A DNA stretch of 64,000 nt from Brucella pseudogrignonensis (GTDB lineage Bacteria > Pseudomonadota > Alphaproteobacteria > Rhizobiales > Rhizobiaceae): positions 62,001 to 126,000 of the forward strand of contig NZ_JAVLAT010000002.1 of the NCBI RefSeq assembly GCF_032190615.1, written 5' to 3'. Shown in pieces: positions 9,327-18,630 of the stretch. The position numbers and the translations under genes were made by a program. Within the stretch, counting starts at the first letter, position 1. Every line of letters begins with the position of its first letter. Under the pieces are notes generated by a model that had not been told where the DNA came from, did not search any database, and was given only the letters and a program-made list of their open reading frames with translations.

Positions 9327-9683
9327 GTTTCAAAAAAACGGCAGATGCGCTTTTAAAATAGATTTAAGTTGTTGAATTACTTCACACCTATTTTAAAGAA
9401 GCGGAAACAAGCTTCCCCGAGATATACCGATCCAATTTAACAAAGCAGCATCCCCGATAGGATCTGCATCAAAAATAGACACGTGATTAAATATTAAACA
9501 TTTTTCGCGATCACCTAGCGCCAGCGGTTCAGATTTGTTTGTCCTTCAACAAAACTTTGTTGCTCTCAGGCTTGAGAAAAAAACGCCGCTTCTAGTTATG
9601 AGGCTTAAATGCCTGATCCTGTGATCCATCAGTCTCTGAAAGCCGTAATGGTTAGAAAAGTTTAACGTAAGTAAGGATGATAC
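9327..9683. other. Divergent intergenic region glnII / photolyase
   Basis: AT-rich and without a credible gene. It should hold the NtrC enhancer of glnII and the photolyase promoter. A small inverted repeat CAACAAA/TTTGTTG lies at 9546-9561. AAGGATGATAC before 9684 is the photolyase ribosome-binding region. Confidence 0.5.
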
Positions 9684-11072
9684 ATGACTGCGAATGCGCT
9701 TGTCTGGTTGCGCAACGATTTGCGCCTTGCCGACAATCCTGCCCTTCAAGCCGCCGTCAAGCTGGGTGGCAAGATCACAGCGCTTTATGTGCATGAAACC
9801 AATCCGCAATTGCGCGCACCCGGAGGTGCCGTACTCTGGTGGCTGGAACAGAGCCTCAATTCACTCGAAAAAGCCCTCAAAGAACGCAATGTCGCGCTTT
9901 GGGTCGCACGCGGCGATGCACTCGATATCATTGAAAGACTGATTGGACAAAACAGCTTCGATACAGTGTTCTGGAACCGGCGTTATGCGCCGCAGGAGCG
10001 CGATATCGATGCTGTCGTCAAGTCCACACTGAAAGACAAGGGGCTGAATGTGGAGTCCTTTGCAGGCAATCTTCTGGCTGAGCCGTGGGAGATTAAAACA
10101 GGCAGTGGCGGTCCTTATCAGGTCTTTACACCCTACGCCAAAACGCTGCGTCAGCAGGGCGTAAACCGACCGCTCTCCATGTCTGACTGGAAAGCCGAAC
10201 CATCGACCCTCAAGCATAAGCCTGCAAGCGAAGTTTACAACCAGCCTTTCTGGTCAAAAAAGATGCGTGGCTTGTGGAAGATAGGCGAAGCGGCGGCTAT
10301 TGATCGGTTATATCATTTCTTCGATGAGGCCATCCTCAATTATACCGGCGATCGTGATCGTCCGGCTGTCGAAGGCACATCAAAACTTTCGCCACATCTG
10401 CGCTTCGGTGAAATCAGCCCGAGACAGGCATGGTATGCCACGCTTTCGCTGATGGATGAGCATCCGAACACACAAACGGGCGGTGAAAAATTTCTCTCCG
10501 AACTGATCTGGCGCGATTTTCACTATCACCAGCTCTATTATCGTCCGGACATCGCTGAAAATGATATGCGCGATACACTGGCTGAGGTTCAATGGCAGAG
10601 CAATCCACAAGCGTTCGAAGCCTGGAAACTGGGGAATACCGGCGTTCCGATGATTGATGCCGGGATGCGTCAGCTCTGGGCTACGGGCTGGATGCATAAC
10701 CGCGTGCGGATGCTGGTGGCGTCCGTCCTAAGCAAAAACATGCAGATCGATTGGCGCGACGGCGAAAAATGGTTCTGGGACACGCTGGTGGATGCAGATA
10801 TCGCAAGCAATCCGGGGAGTTGGCAATGGGTTGCCGGTTGCGGCATGGACGCGGCACCCTATTTCCGCGTATTCAATCCTGTTTTGCAAGGCGACAAATT
10901 CGATACCGACGGCGGATATGTGCGCGAATGGGTGCCGGAAATCGCGGCATTACCGGATCGTTGGATCCATAAACCCTATGCTGCACCGGAAGACGTGTTG
11001 CAGAAAGCGGGTATCATTCTTGGCAAAACTTACCCACTTCCCGTTTTCAAGGCGCCCAAAGCGGGTAAATAA
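9684..11072 (+). CDS. phrB: Deoxyribodipyrimidine photolyase (CPD photolyase class I)
   Basis: Light-driven repair of cyclobutane pyrimidine dimers. The 462-residue protein has the N-terminal antenna Rossmann domain (ALVWLRNDLRLADNPAL) and the C-terminal FAD domain with SPHLRFGEISPRQ, LIWRDFHYH, GWMHNRVRM and DIASNPGSWQWVAGCG, the conserved FAD/DNA-contact blocks of class I photolyases. Length and motif order are normal. Cryptochrome-like relatives exist, but the WMHNR and RMLVAS blocks fit a true photolyase. It is a single gene, with the 3' end folding into a hairpin shared with the convergent kinase. Confidence 0.94.
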   Translation: MTANALVWLRNDLRLADNPALQAAVKLGGKITALYVHETNPQLRAPGGAVLWWLEQSLNSLEKALKERNVALWVARGDALDIIERLIGQNSFDTVFWNRRYAPQERDIDAVVKSTLKDKGLNVESFAGNLLAEPWEIKTGSGGPYQVFTPYAKTLRQQGVNRPLSMSDWKAEPSTLKHKPASEVYNQPFWSKKMRGLWKIGEAAAIDRLYHFFDEAILNYTGDRDRPAVEGTSKLSPHLRFGEISPRQAWYATLSLMDEHPNTQTGGEKFLSELIWRDFHYHQLYYRPDIAENDMRDTLAEVQWQSNPQAFEAWKLGNTGVPMIDAGMRQLWATGWMHNRVRMLVASVLSKNMQIDWRDGEKWFWDTLVDADIASNPGSWQWVAGCGMDAAPYFRVFNPVLQGDKFDTDGGYVREWVPEIAALPDRWIHKPYAAPEDVLQKAGIILGKTYPLPVFKAPKAGK

Positions 11073-11080
11073 ACCCGCTT
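11059..11080. terminator. Possible weak terminator overlapping the phrB stop
   Basis: AAGCGGGT / ACCCGCTT arms with a six-base loop containing the stop codon. There is no clear T run, so termination is uncertain. Confidence 0.4.
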
Positions 11081-11160
11081 ACTGCGTCTAAAGTTAAGAC
11101 AGGACATTTGAACCACGATATCCGACGCAAAGCCACTTCGCACTTTTGCTTGGAAATGCT

Positions 11161-12789
11161 TTAAAACTTCTGCATCAACCGACGCGCGGCAAGCTCGCTG
11201 CGCTTCAGATTTTTATAGATATCGCGCTTCGCAGCATGGAACTCGCTGACCAAACCTTTCTGCGGCGCAATCGTTTCAGCGATTGCGCTCATGCTGGCAG
11301 CAATCTGAGCGAGATCAGTTTTCTCAAAAGCGCTAGCGCCCGCGATGCCTGAGCCAAGCAGAACAGGCTCGGCAGAAGACGGCATGGATACTTCCAGGCC
11401 TGTCGCATCAGCCAGTATCCGACGCATGAGCGGACTGCGCGCAGCACCGCCACTCACGATTATGGTACGGATTGGAATATCTTTGGCAGTCAGTGCATCA
11501 AGAATATCCGCCGTGCCATAGGCCAGACCACAAAGTCCTGCAACGAACAGACAAACCAGATTTTCTCGCGATGCATCGAGCTTGATGCCCATTATAGTGC
11601 CGGTCGCATCAGGATCGGCGTCTGGCGCACGATTGCCCAGAAACTCCGGCACAACGTGAAGCCCCTTTGCCAGGAGCGCTGCTTTTGAAAGCTCACCCGC
11701 CGCATCGATGGCCAGCTGCTCAAGATAGTCGAGAAGTGAAAGGCCTTTGGCTGCCGCTTCCTTCTCAGCCTCTGCCTTAAAGGGATGCATACCGACCAGA
11801 TAATCAGTCGCGGCACCAAATGCCGACTGCCCCCCTTCATTGAGCCAAAGGCCAGGCATCATGGCACCCCAGTAAGGCCCCCAGACACCATCCACAAATG
11901 CAGGTTTCTCGGTAACACTCATCGTGCAGGCAGATGTGCCGATAATGAGTGCGAGCCTTGTCTGCATATCGACGGCGCTGTTCTCATCCGCACTTCCTGC
12001 AATTGTGCCGACACCACCGGCATGCGCATCGATGAGCGACGCACCGACCGCCGTACCAGGCACAAGTCCCAGCTCTTTTGCAGCCTGCTCAGTTAATCCT
12101 TGCCCCAAAGGGGTCGCGATATCGACAATGTCGGTCCCAATATGGGCAAAACCTTCATCAGCCAGCACGCCGAGGCCAATTGTGCGGAAGTAATCCTCAT
12201 TCCATCGCTTTTCGTGGCCAAGATAGGTCCATTTGCAGACCACCGTGCACAGCGAGCGGGAGTGGCTACCAGTTGCACGATAGGTCAGATAATCAGGCAA
12301 ATCGAAGAAGAGACCGGCGGCGTTGAACGTATCAGGGTTATTTTCCTTCAACCAAAGCAGCTTTGGTGTTTCCATTTCTGGAGAAATGCGTCCCCCCACA
12401 TATCGCAAAACGGGATGGGCTGTCGCATTGATACGTTCAGCTTGTTCGCGGGCGCGATGATCCATCCAAACGATGATGTTTTGCTCTGCGTCACCGGCAG
12501 GGCTCGCAGGCAATGGATTGCCGTTTTTGTCGAGAATGACCAGCGAACAGGTTGCATCAAAGCCGATGCCTTTGACGGATTCCGGGGCGACATTTGCCAG
12601 CTCCAATACTGCTGCCACTGAGCTGCAAACGGCCTGCCAGATATCTTCCGAAGATTGCTCGACAATATCCGACCCTTGCTTCCACATGCGGATATTGTGC
12701 TTGGCACTCGCCAACAACTCTCCATCGCGTGTAAACAGACCTGCCCGCGCGCTGCCAGTGCCAACATCAACACCCAGAAATACGTCCAC
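11161..12789 (-). CDS. FGGY-family pentulose kinase, probable D-ribulokinase
   Basis: Phosphorylates a ketopentose with ATP. The actin-fold kinase begins FLGVDVGTGSARAGLFT (phosphate-1 loop), has IIVWMDHRA near residue 99 and the adenosine-binding stretch IIVSGGAARSPLMRRI near 440. The MDHRA block and about 540-residue length match the FGGY pentulose kinase group that includes D-ribulokinases, rather than xylulose or glycerol kinases. I place the start at GTG 12789: GGGAGG lies 6 bases before it and would be inside the coding region if the ATG at 12807 were used. It stands alone, convergent to phrB, with a dead insertion sequence upstream; no sugar transporter is adjacent, so the substrate is uncertain. 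Confidence 0.85.
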   Translation of the reverse strand: MDVFLGVDVGTGSARAGLFTRDGELLASAKHNIRMWKQGSDIVEQSSEDIWQAVCSSVAAVLELANVAPESVKGIGFDATCSLVILDKNGNPLPASPAGDAEQNIIVWMDHRAREQAERINATAHPVLRYVGGRISPEMETPKLLWLKENNPDTFNAAGLFFDLPDYLTYRATGSHSRSLCTVVCKWTYLGHEKRWNEDYFRTIGLGVLADEGFAHIGTDIVDIATPLGQGLTEQAAKELGLVPGTAVGASLIDAHAGGVGTIAGSADENSAVDMQTRLALIIGTSACTMSVTEKPAFVDGVWGPYWGAMMPGLWLNEGGQSAFGAATDYLVGMHPFKAEAEKEAAAKGLSLLDYLEQLAIDAAGELSKAALLAKGLHVVPEFLGNRAPDADPDATGTIMGIKLDASRENLVCLFVAGLCGLAYGTADILDALTAKDIPIRTIIVSGGAARSPLMRRILADATGLEVSMPSSAEPVLLGSGIAGASAFEKTDLAQIAASMSAIAETIAPQKGLVSEFHAAKRDIYKNLKRSELAARRLMQKF

Positions 12790-12926
12790 CTCATGCCTCC
12801 CATGCAAGCAAGATGCGCCAAACCGGCGCTCCGTGCGGCGTCTTGGCTACAACATCGGTGAGAAAATCGGAACCGTTTTTTCTGCTCTATTGCAATGGCG
12901 CACCGTTGGTGCGCGTTCCGCAAAGC

Positions 12927-13655
12927 TAAGCTCAGGACCACTTATTTGGGATATTGAGCTGATTCAGTTTCGCTTGAGGAGACTGATTAATGAGTAATCT
13001 TCACTGGCTGAGCGAAGGGTAAATGTCACGCCTTTGCCCCTTTTTCCCAAGAGTCACAGACGTCGACGCGTTGATGCCAGGCGTTTTTTGAGTGGAATTA
13101 TATTCATTCTTCTTAATGGGTTACGGTGGTGTCACAAGGGGATATTTGCTCAAATACTGGAAGGTTTGTTTTCTAAGTCGTCGGTCGGAAAGACTGTCAT
13201 GATAGATGCGACCTATTTGAAAGCGCACCGCACGGCCTCAAACCGACGGTTAAAAAAAGGGTGTGGTGGACGCCTGATCGGCCGGACAAAAGGTGGCATG
13301 AATATCAAGTTGCACGCCGTCACCGACACGCAGGGTCGCCCTATCAGGTTACACGTAACGGCGGGACAAATCAGCGACTATACCTGAGCTGCCGCCTTAA
13401 TCGAGACGCTACCGAAGGTCGACTGGCTTCTTGCTGATAGAGGCTATGATGCCGACTGGTTCAGAAAACGGTTAAAAGACCAAGAGATAAAGCCATGCAT
13501 CCCGGGTCGCAAAAGCCGCAAAAAGGCTATCAAGTCTGACAAACGCCGATAGAAGCGGTATAATCGTATCGAAATCATGATTGGAAGATTGAAAGACTGA
13601 CGCAGAATTGCCACCCGTTATATTCTGGCTCAAAAAGGTATGAGTCCTGAGCGTA
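12927..13655. mobile_element. Degenerate IS5-family element
   Basis: Imperfect terminal inverted repeats TAAGCTCAGGAC (12927-12938) and GTCCTGAGCGTA (13644-13655) match at 11 of 12 positions and bracket a broken DDE transposase. The span of about 730 bases is shorter than the 830-870 expected for intact members, in line with an internal deletion. Ends of this kind are seen in the IS427 group of IS5; target duplication could not be resolved. Confidence 0.8.
12990..13640 (+). pseudogene. IS5-family (IS427 group) transposase remnant
   Basis: Translation from ATG 12990 gives MSNLHWLSEG, a stop at 13020-13022, then MSRLCPFFP, then a shift into the frame starting near 13034 that reads RVDARRFLSGIIFILLNGLRW. 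About 20 codons between GLRW and HKGIFAQILEGL are missing. The catalytic triad can still be followed: MIDATY, LLADRGYD and EIMIGRLK. Further stops lie at 13385-13387 (TGA), 13550-13552 (TAG) and 13598-13600 (TGA, where relatives have Trp). The element cannot make transposase. Confidence 0.9.
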
Positions 13656-13671
13656 AGTTCTCAACTGGTGA

Positions 13672-14502
13672 TCAGCGCAATGCTTCCAGTTCAGCGATAC
13701 GGGCTGCACTGTCTTTTTCCAGAACGCGCGTCATTTCACGAATGATTGTTTCAGCCAGCACGAAAAGTGCCGCAGATGAATCCCATGCAGACGGCACCGC
13801 AATACGACCTGCAAGAACATGACGTGATACTCGTGCGATGGGCGAAAGCCACTGGTCGGTCACAAGGATGACGTCCACCCCTCGCCCGCGCGCCTTTTCG
13901 GCCAGCCTCAGAAGACTGTCCTGATAACGACGAATATCAAACACCACCAGTACGTCGCGCTTGCCCATATCAAGCAGACGATCTCGCCATACACTTTCCT
14001 GCCCGCCAAGATGAAAAACGTTTGGTCGGATAATGGTCATATGCGCTGCCATGTATTGCGCAATAGGGTCGGTGAAACGTCCGCCGATCAGGTAAACATT
14101 GCCCTTTGAGGTACAAAGAGCAGCAACCGCCTGTTTCAGCTGCTTTTCGCCCAAATGCCGGAAGCTTTCGCGGATATTCTCAAGCGTATGCTCGACAGCC
14201 GGATAGGCCTTGTCCTGCTCTTTGTCCGGCCGCGCATTGCGATGATGTGGAGACTGTAATTGGGCGGCAAGCTCATCCTGCAAACGAGCCTGAAAATCAG
14301 GATAACTCTGGAAACCAAGACGATTGACGAAACGCAAAATTGTCGGAGAACTGACCCCGGCCTGCGCTGAGAATTCAGCAACCGTTTTCAAACCCAGCAT
14401 AGGATAATTGGCGACCAGAGTTTGCGCAGCGCTTCTCTCTCCCGCTGGCATTGCATCAATCCGTTCATTGATCAGTTCCGCTACTGTGGCACTCGTCTGC
14501 AA
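13672..14502 (-). CDS. MurR/RpiR family transcriptional regulator
   Basis: The N-terminal RpiR helix-turn-helix covers about residues 10-80 (MPAGERSAAQTLV, then TVAEFSAQAGVSSPTILRFV), followed by a SIS domain with VYLIGGRFTDPIAQYMA that would bind a phosphosugar or other effector. I choose a TTG start at 14502 (276 residues) because AAAGGGAAA sits 6-8 bases upstream; an open frame extends to 14616 but adds an atypical leader. It is divergent from the amidase/TRAP/GS operon starting at 14643 and is the likely local regulator. The SIS effector need not be a sugar: RpiR proteins also control amino-acid and amine catabolism. Confidence 0.85.
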   Translation of the reverse strand: MQTSATVAELINERIDAMPAGERSAAQTLVANYPMLGLKTVAEFSAQAGVSSPTILRFVNRLGFQSYPDFQARLQDELAAQLQSPHHRNARPDKEQDKAYPAVEHTLENIRESFRHLGEKQLKQAVAALCTSKGNVYLIGGRFTDPIAQYMAAHMTIIRPNVFHLGGQESVWRDRLLDMGKRDVLVVFDIRRYQDSLLRLAEKARGRGVDVILVTDQWLSPIARVSRHVLAGRIAVPSAWDSSAALFVLAETIIREMTRVLEKDSAARIAELEALR

Positions 14503-14550
14503 GCTGTTTCCCTTTAAGTCTGCCCTTTTCAGATTTGGGCGAAATTGTGT

Positions 14551-14579
14551 TTGACAAATTATCATAGACCGTATCAAAT
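14551..14579 (+). promoter_or_regulatory. Predicted sigma-70-type promoter of the TRAP/GS operon
   Basis: TTGACA at 14551-14556, 17 bases, TCAAAT at 14574-14579, about 65 bases before the first gene. It overlaps the upstream side of the RpiR-type gene, so the regulator could control both directions. Confidence 0.45.
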
Positions 14580-14642
14580 AATCCACAATAGCGCATAATC
14601 TGAAAAAACGTAACATAAGTTACAGCGCGGGGAACAAACAGA

Positions 14643-15443
14643 ATGACGGACGAGCGAGAAAATCGCGTGGCTTCGTGCGCGCCTGTTCATGTCGTAAATG
14701 AGGACGGCAACAGCCCTTGGCTGTTGATCTGCGAACACGCTTCAAACTTCATTCCGGAACGCTTCAACAGTCTTGGTTTAAACGCTGACACACTAACAGC
14801 GCATATCGCCTGGGATCCCGGCGCGGTTGCGGTTGCGCGTCGGTTGAGTGCAGGCTTAAACGCCACACTGGTAGAGTCAGGCCTATCCCGATTGCTGATT
14901 GATTGCAATCGACCCCTCCATGCCTCTGACCTCATACCGGAGATCAGCGAAACCACTATCATTCCCGGCAATCACGATCTGAGCGCGAAAGAGCGCACTG
15001 CGCGCATCGACCTTGCACATCGACCATTTCACACCTGCGTCGAAAAAGTAATCGCGGAACGCACCAAGCGTGGGTTGCCGTCTTGGATCGCTACCATTCA
15101 TTCTTTCACGCCGGTCTACCGCAGCGTTTCCCGACCATGGCAAATCGGCATCATTCATGACGAGGATGATCGCATCGCAAAGCCGCTAATTGCAGCTCTT
15201 TCGCAAGACAAAAGCCTGAATGTCGGCATTAACGAACCTTACTCGCCAGCTGATCGGGTCTATTACACGCTGGAACGTCATGCGCGTCCACGGAACGCAC
15301 CCTGCGTGATGATTGAGCTCCGTAACAACGAAATCGCCAGCACCAAAACACAGGCGCATTGGGCAGAGCGGCTTTCTACCATTTTTGCGGCAATCGGAAA
15401 CGATCTTGTCTCCCAAGGTCAAAGCAACAGATCGAAAGCCTGA
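14643..15443 (+). CDS. N-formylglutamate amidohydrolase family protein
   Basis: The 266-residue protein shows the family blocks LLICEHASNFIPERF, AWDPGAVAVARRLS, LIDCNRP, ATIHSFTPVYR and a late VMIELRNNEI. HutG-type members cleave N-formylglutamate to formate and glutamate using a metal held by His and Glu. No hut genes are nearby. Instead it leads an operon with a TRAP transporter, a PuuA-like glutamate-amine ligase and two dehydrogenases, which suggests it hydrolyses a different N-substituted or gamma-glutamyl compound. That is inference; the family call is firm. The stop is 11 bases before the next start. Confidence 0.88.
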   Translation: MTDERENRVASCAPVHVVNEDGNSPWLLICEHASNFIPERFNSLGLNADTLTAHIAWDPGAVAVARRLSAGLNATLVESGLSRLLIDCNRPLHASDLIPEISETTIIPGNHDLSAKERTARIDLAHRPFHTCVEKVIAERTKRGLPSWIATIHSFTPVYRSVSRPWQIGIIHDEDDRIAKPLIAALSQDKSLNVGINEPYSPADRVYYTLERHARPRNAPCVMIELRNNEIASTKTQAHWAERLSTIFAAIGNDLVSQGQSNRSKA

Positions 15444-15454
15444 AGGAGCGTGAA

Positions 15455-16006
15455 ATGCCCAAGCCAATCAGACTGTTCATCAAATATGTTGATGCACTAA
15501 ACCACTATGTCGGGCGTTTTGCGATGTATCTGTTCTTCGTGCTCGGTGCCTGCCTTCTTTACTCGACTTTTTCGCGTGTTGTTCTGGGCGTACCCATCAA
15601 CTGGGTGTTGGAAATGTCGCAATTCTTGCTTTCGGCCTATTATCTGCTCGGCGGAGCTTATGCCATGCAACAGGGCGCGCATGTGCGCATGGACCTATTC
15701 TTTGATCGCCTGAACCCGCGAAAGAAGGCGATCACCGATATGATCACCATTCTCTTCATCATCTTCTATCTCGGCGTGATGGTAATGGGCGGCATTTCAT
15801 CCACCACTTATGCAATCTCTTACAACCAAAAAAACTATACGGCATGGGCACCATTGCTCTGGCCAATTAAGCTCATCATGACGGTGGGCATCTTCCTGCT
15901 GCTACTGCAATGCATCTCGAATTTCTTCAAGGACTGGGCATTCTTAAGGGGCAAGCCAATAAAAACAATGGCAGGGCCAGCGATTGAAGAAGGGCATCAT
16001 TTATGA
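15455..16006 (+). CDS. TRAP transporter small permease (DctQ type)
   Basis: A 183-residue inner-membrane protein with four hydrophobic segments (about 20-42, 52-70, 92-115, 132-155), the usual DctQ layout, with LEMSQFLLSAYYLLGGAYAM between segments. ATG 15455 follows AAGGAG. Pairs with the large permease, which overlaps it by 4 bases, to import a small carboxylate- or zwitterion-type solute using the sodium gradient. Confidence 0.93.
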   Translation: MPKPIRLFIKYVDALNHYVGRFAMYLFFVLGACLLYSTFSRVVLGVPINWVLEMSQFLLSAYYLLGGAYAMQQGAHVRMDLFFDRLNPRKKAITDMITILFIIFYLGVMVMGGISSTTYAISYNQKNYTAWAPLLWPIKLIMTVGIFLLLLQCISNFFKDWAFLRGKPIKTMAGPAIEEGHHL

Positions 16007-17328
16007 GCTCAGAACTCATCACCCTTTTCATGTTTGCCACCATGATGGTGTTGCTGATGACCGGGCAGCGCGTCTTTGGCGTCATCGGATTTGTAGGCAC
16101 AATCGCTGCACTTCTGTTGTGGGGCAAGGGCTCTTTCGAGATGCCCTACAACGCCACGTTCGCGGTACTGAACTGGTATCCGCTGATCACGGTGCCATTC
16201 TTTGTCTTCATGGGTTACATGCTTTCGGAGTCCGGCATCGCCAGCAATCTTTATCGCATGTTTCATGTGTGGTTCGGCGGCATTCGTGGCGGACTGGCAC
16301 TTGGAACCGTCGGCCTGATGGTTATCATTTCCTGCATGAACGGTCTAAGCGTGGCGGGTATGGCCATTGGTGCGACGGTCGCCCTGCCCGAACTTTTGAA
16401 GCGTGGCTATAACAAGGTCATGGTCACAGGCGTTATTCAGGCAGGAAGTTCACTCGGTATCCTGATTCCACCCAGCGTAGTTCTCGTGCTTTACGCGATG
16501 ATCGCACGGCAGCCTGTTCTCCAGCTTTGGCTGGCAGGTATCGGCCCCGGCCTTTTGATGGCAGCCCTCTTTGCGATTTACATCTATATCCGCTGTCGTT
16601 TGCAGCCGGAACTCGGACCAACCCTGCCAAAGGAAGAGCTTGAACGCATCACATGGGCAGAGCGTATTTCGGTGCTGAAAGTCGGTCTGCTCCCACTCGT
16701 CATTTTTGGCGCGATGATGGGATTGTTTCTGACAGGCGTAACCAGCCTTATTGAAAGTTCAGCCGTTGGTGCACTGTTGGCAACTCTGGCAACTCTTTTG
16801 ACCGGCCGCATGAATAAAAAGGTGTGGGAAACAACGACACTCAATACGCTGACAGTCACCTGCATGTTCCTATGGATCATTCTCGCAGCACTTTGTTTTT
16901 CCTCCGTTTATGATGGCCTCGGTGCTGTCAAGGCGATTGAAAAAATCCTGCTCGGCACCTTTGATCTGTCGCCGTGGTCAATCCTTATTCTCATGCTGTT
17001 GTCATTCATCGTTCTGGGGATGTTTCTCGATGACACGGCCATGCTGGTGATCGTGGCACCACTTTATATTCCATTGGTCAAAAGTCTTGGGTTTAACCCG
17101 ATCTGGTTCGGCGTTCTCTACACCATCACCTGCCAGATCGCCTATATTACACCGCCGTTTGGCTACAATCTCTTCATGATGCGGGCCTTAGCACCCAAAG
17201 AAGTGACATTGATGGATATCTATCGTTCAATCGTGCCGTTCTTCTTGCTGATGGTGCTCACCATCATCATCCTGATGATCTTTCCGGAGATCGCGATGTG
17301 GCTGCCGAACTGGTACATGGGCCGATAA
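16003..17328 (+). CDS. TRAP transporter large permease (DctM type)
   Basis: 441 residues and about 12 membrane segments. Family blocks include GAMMGLFLTGVTSLIESSAVG, LGMFLDDTAMLVIVAPL and TPPFGYNLFMM. It forms the ion-coupled transport path of a TRAP system. The start overlaps the DctQ gene by ATGA, so translation is coupled. The substrate is set by the binding protein at 17496. Confidence 0.95.
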   Translation: MSSELITLFMFATMMVLLMTGQRVFGVIGFVGTIAALLLWGKGSFEMPYNATFAVLNWYPLITVPFFVFMGYMLSESGIASNLYRMFHVWFGGIRGGLALGTVGLMVIISCMNGLSVAGMAIGATVALPELLKRGYNKVMVTGVIQAGSSLGILIPPSVVLVLYAMIARQPVLQLWLAGIGPGLLMAALFAIYIYIRCRLQPELGPTLPKEELERITWAERISVLKVGLLPLVIFGAMMGLFLTGVTSLIESSAVGALLATLATLLTGRMNKKVWETTTLNTLTVTCMFLWIILAALCFSSVYDGLGAVKAIEKILLGTFDLSPWSILILMLLSFIVLGMFLDDTAMLVIVAPLYIPLVKSLGFNPIWFGVLYTITCQIAYITPPFGYNLFMMRALAPKEVTLMDIYRSIVPFFLLMVLTIIILMIFPEIAMWLPNWYMGR

Positions 17329-17409
17329 GAGAGGACCGATGAAAAAGATGACGGAGGAACACGCATAAGAATGGTCAAAAGAGCCGGAAAGCGGCCAGAC
17401 CAGCATGAG

Positions 17410-17452
17410 CGCATCCCGAAAAGTGTGAAGCGGTTTTCGGATAAAGATGCGC
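17410..17452. repeat. Short palindromic intergenic repeat (family B, copy 1)
   Basis: Arms GCGCATC and GATGCGC around CCGAAAAGTGTGAAGCGG and TTTTCGGA. Related copies at 27270-27318 and 44567-44613. It lies between the TRAP permease and binding-protein genes and may act as an mRNA hairpin there. Confidence 0.75.
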
Positions 17453-17495
17453 GATAGAACAAAGGGAACATCAAACAACAATTGGGAGAATGGGC

Positions 17496-18563
17496 ATGAG
17501 CGAGAATAACAAGCTTAATAAACGTGACTTTCTCAAAAAAGCGGGGCTGACAACCGTGGGGGCGTTAGGCGCCACCACATTGGCTACACCTTATGTACGG
17601 GCACAAAGCCCGATCAAGTGGCGACTGCAGACCTATGCCGGTCCAGCACTCGCAGAACACGTTATCAAGCCGTCAATCGATGCCTTTAATAAGGCTGCAA
17701 ACGGTGAAATGGTGATCGAACTATATACTGCTGATCAGCTTGTGCCGCAGGGCGAACTATTTCGCGCTGTGCAGTCGGGTACAATTGATGCGGCACAGAG
17801 CGATGATGACTCGATGGCATCGCCTGTCGATGTGGCGGTTTTCGGGGCTTATTTCCCGTTTGCATCGCGCTACAGTCTTGATGTGCCGGCACTGTTTAAC
17901 TGGTACGGCCTCAATGAAATCTGGGAAGAAGCCTATAAGGAAATTCCGGGCGTCACCTGGCTGAGCGCAGGTTCATGGGATCCGTGTAATTTTGTGACCA
18001 CCAAACCAATCCGCAGCGTTGCCGACCTGCAAGGGTTGCGCGTTTTCACCTTCCCGACCGGCGGACGCTTCCTCACCAAGTTTGGCGTTGTCCCTGTGAC
18101 ATTACCTTGGGAAGACATCGAAGTCGCCATCCAGACCGGCGAACTCGACGGCGTCGCATGGTGCGGCGCAACCGAGGCCTACACGGTCGGCTGGGCAGAC
18201 ATCAACAAATACTACCTTACCAACAACATCAATGGTGCATGGGCTGGCTCCTATTTCGCGAATACCGAAAAATGGGAGGCGGTGCCAGATCACCTCAAGA
18301 CTCTTTTCAGGCTCGCGATGGATTCCTCGCACTATCATCGCCAGCATTGGTACTGGTGGGGTGAAGCGCATTACCGCACCACCGGCGGCAAACTCGAACT
18401 CACCACCATTCCAGAATCCGAATGGAAGCAGATTGAAGACGCAGCGCTTGAGTTCTGGGACGACGTTGCCAAGCAGAGCGAACGCAATGCCAAAGTGGTC
18501 GCAATTCTGAAGAAATATCAGGAAACCATGCGCAATGCGGGCGCGCCTTATCGCTACAGCTAA
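17496..18563 (+). CDS. TRAP transporter solute-binding protein (DctP type), Tat-like signal
   Basis: Periplasmic receptor of the TRAP system, 355 residues from ATG 17496 (GGGAG seven bases upstream; the ATG six bases earlier is too close). The N-terminus has NKRDFLKKAG and a hydrophobic stretch ending VRAQS, which resembles a twin-arginine signal with Lys-Arg in place of Arg-Arg. The mature part has QPYAG-like start (LQTYAGPALAEHV), LQGLRVFTFPTGGRFLTKFG and GVAWCGATEAYTVGW, typical of the mono/dicarboxylate and keto-acid branch. The ligand is unknown; the operon points to an amine or amino-acid derivative. Confidence 0.9.
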   Translation: MSENNKLNKRDFLKKAGLTTVGALGATTLATPYVRAQSPIKWRLQTYAGPALAEHVIKPSIDAFNKAANGEMVIELYTADQLVPQGELFRAVQSGTIDAAQSDDDSMASPVDVAVFGAYFPFASRYSLDVPALFNWYGLNEIWEEAYKEIPGVTWLSAGSWDPCNFVTTKPIRSVADLQGLRVFTFPTGGRFLTKFGVVPVTLPWEDIEVAIQTGELDGVAWCGATEAYTVGWADINKYYLTNNINGAWAGSYFANTEKWEAVPDHLKTLFRLAMDSSHYHRQHWYWWGEAHYRTTGGKLELTTIPESEWKQIEDAALEFWDDVAKQSERNAKVVAILKKYQETMRNAGAPYRYS

Positions 18564-18570
18564 CAATTGA

Positions 18571-18598
18571 GGGCGCCGCGCAACAATGCGCAGCGCCC
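18571..18598 (+). other. Intercistronic hairpin after the TRAP binding-protein gene
   Basis: GGGCGC / GCGCCC outer arms with a further GCGCA/TGCGC pairing. No long T run. It may protect the upstream mRNA or reduce read-through into the GS-like gene. Confidence 0.6.
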
Positions 18599-18630
18599 AT
18601 GATTTTATCCCGTGAGGAGCGAAGCATTAA

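Noticed and set aside
9535..9561. Possible SOS (GTTC-N7-GTTC) box before the photolyase
   Set aside because: Only the first GTTC is exact; the second half has two mismatches.
16433..16630. Minus-strand open frames inside dctM and other transporter genes
   Set aside because: They lie wholly within clear family-matching genes and show no motif or start signal.
17378..17456. Small frame MVKRAGKRPDQHERIP... across the repeat before dctP
   Set aside because: It is translated palindromic repeat, the only GGAGG is 13 bases away, and similar frames arise wherever this repeat occurs.
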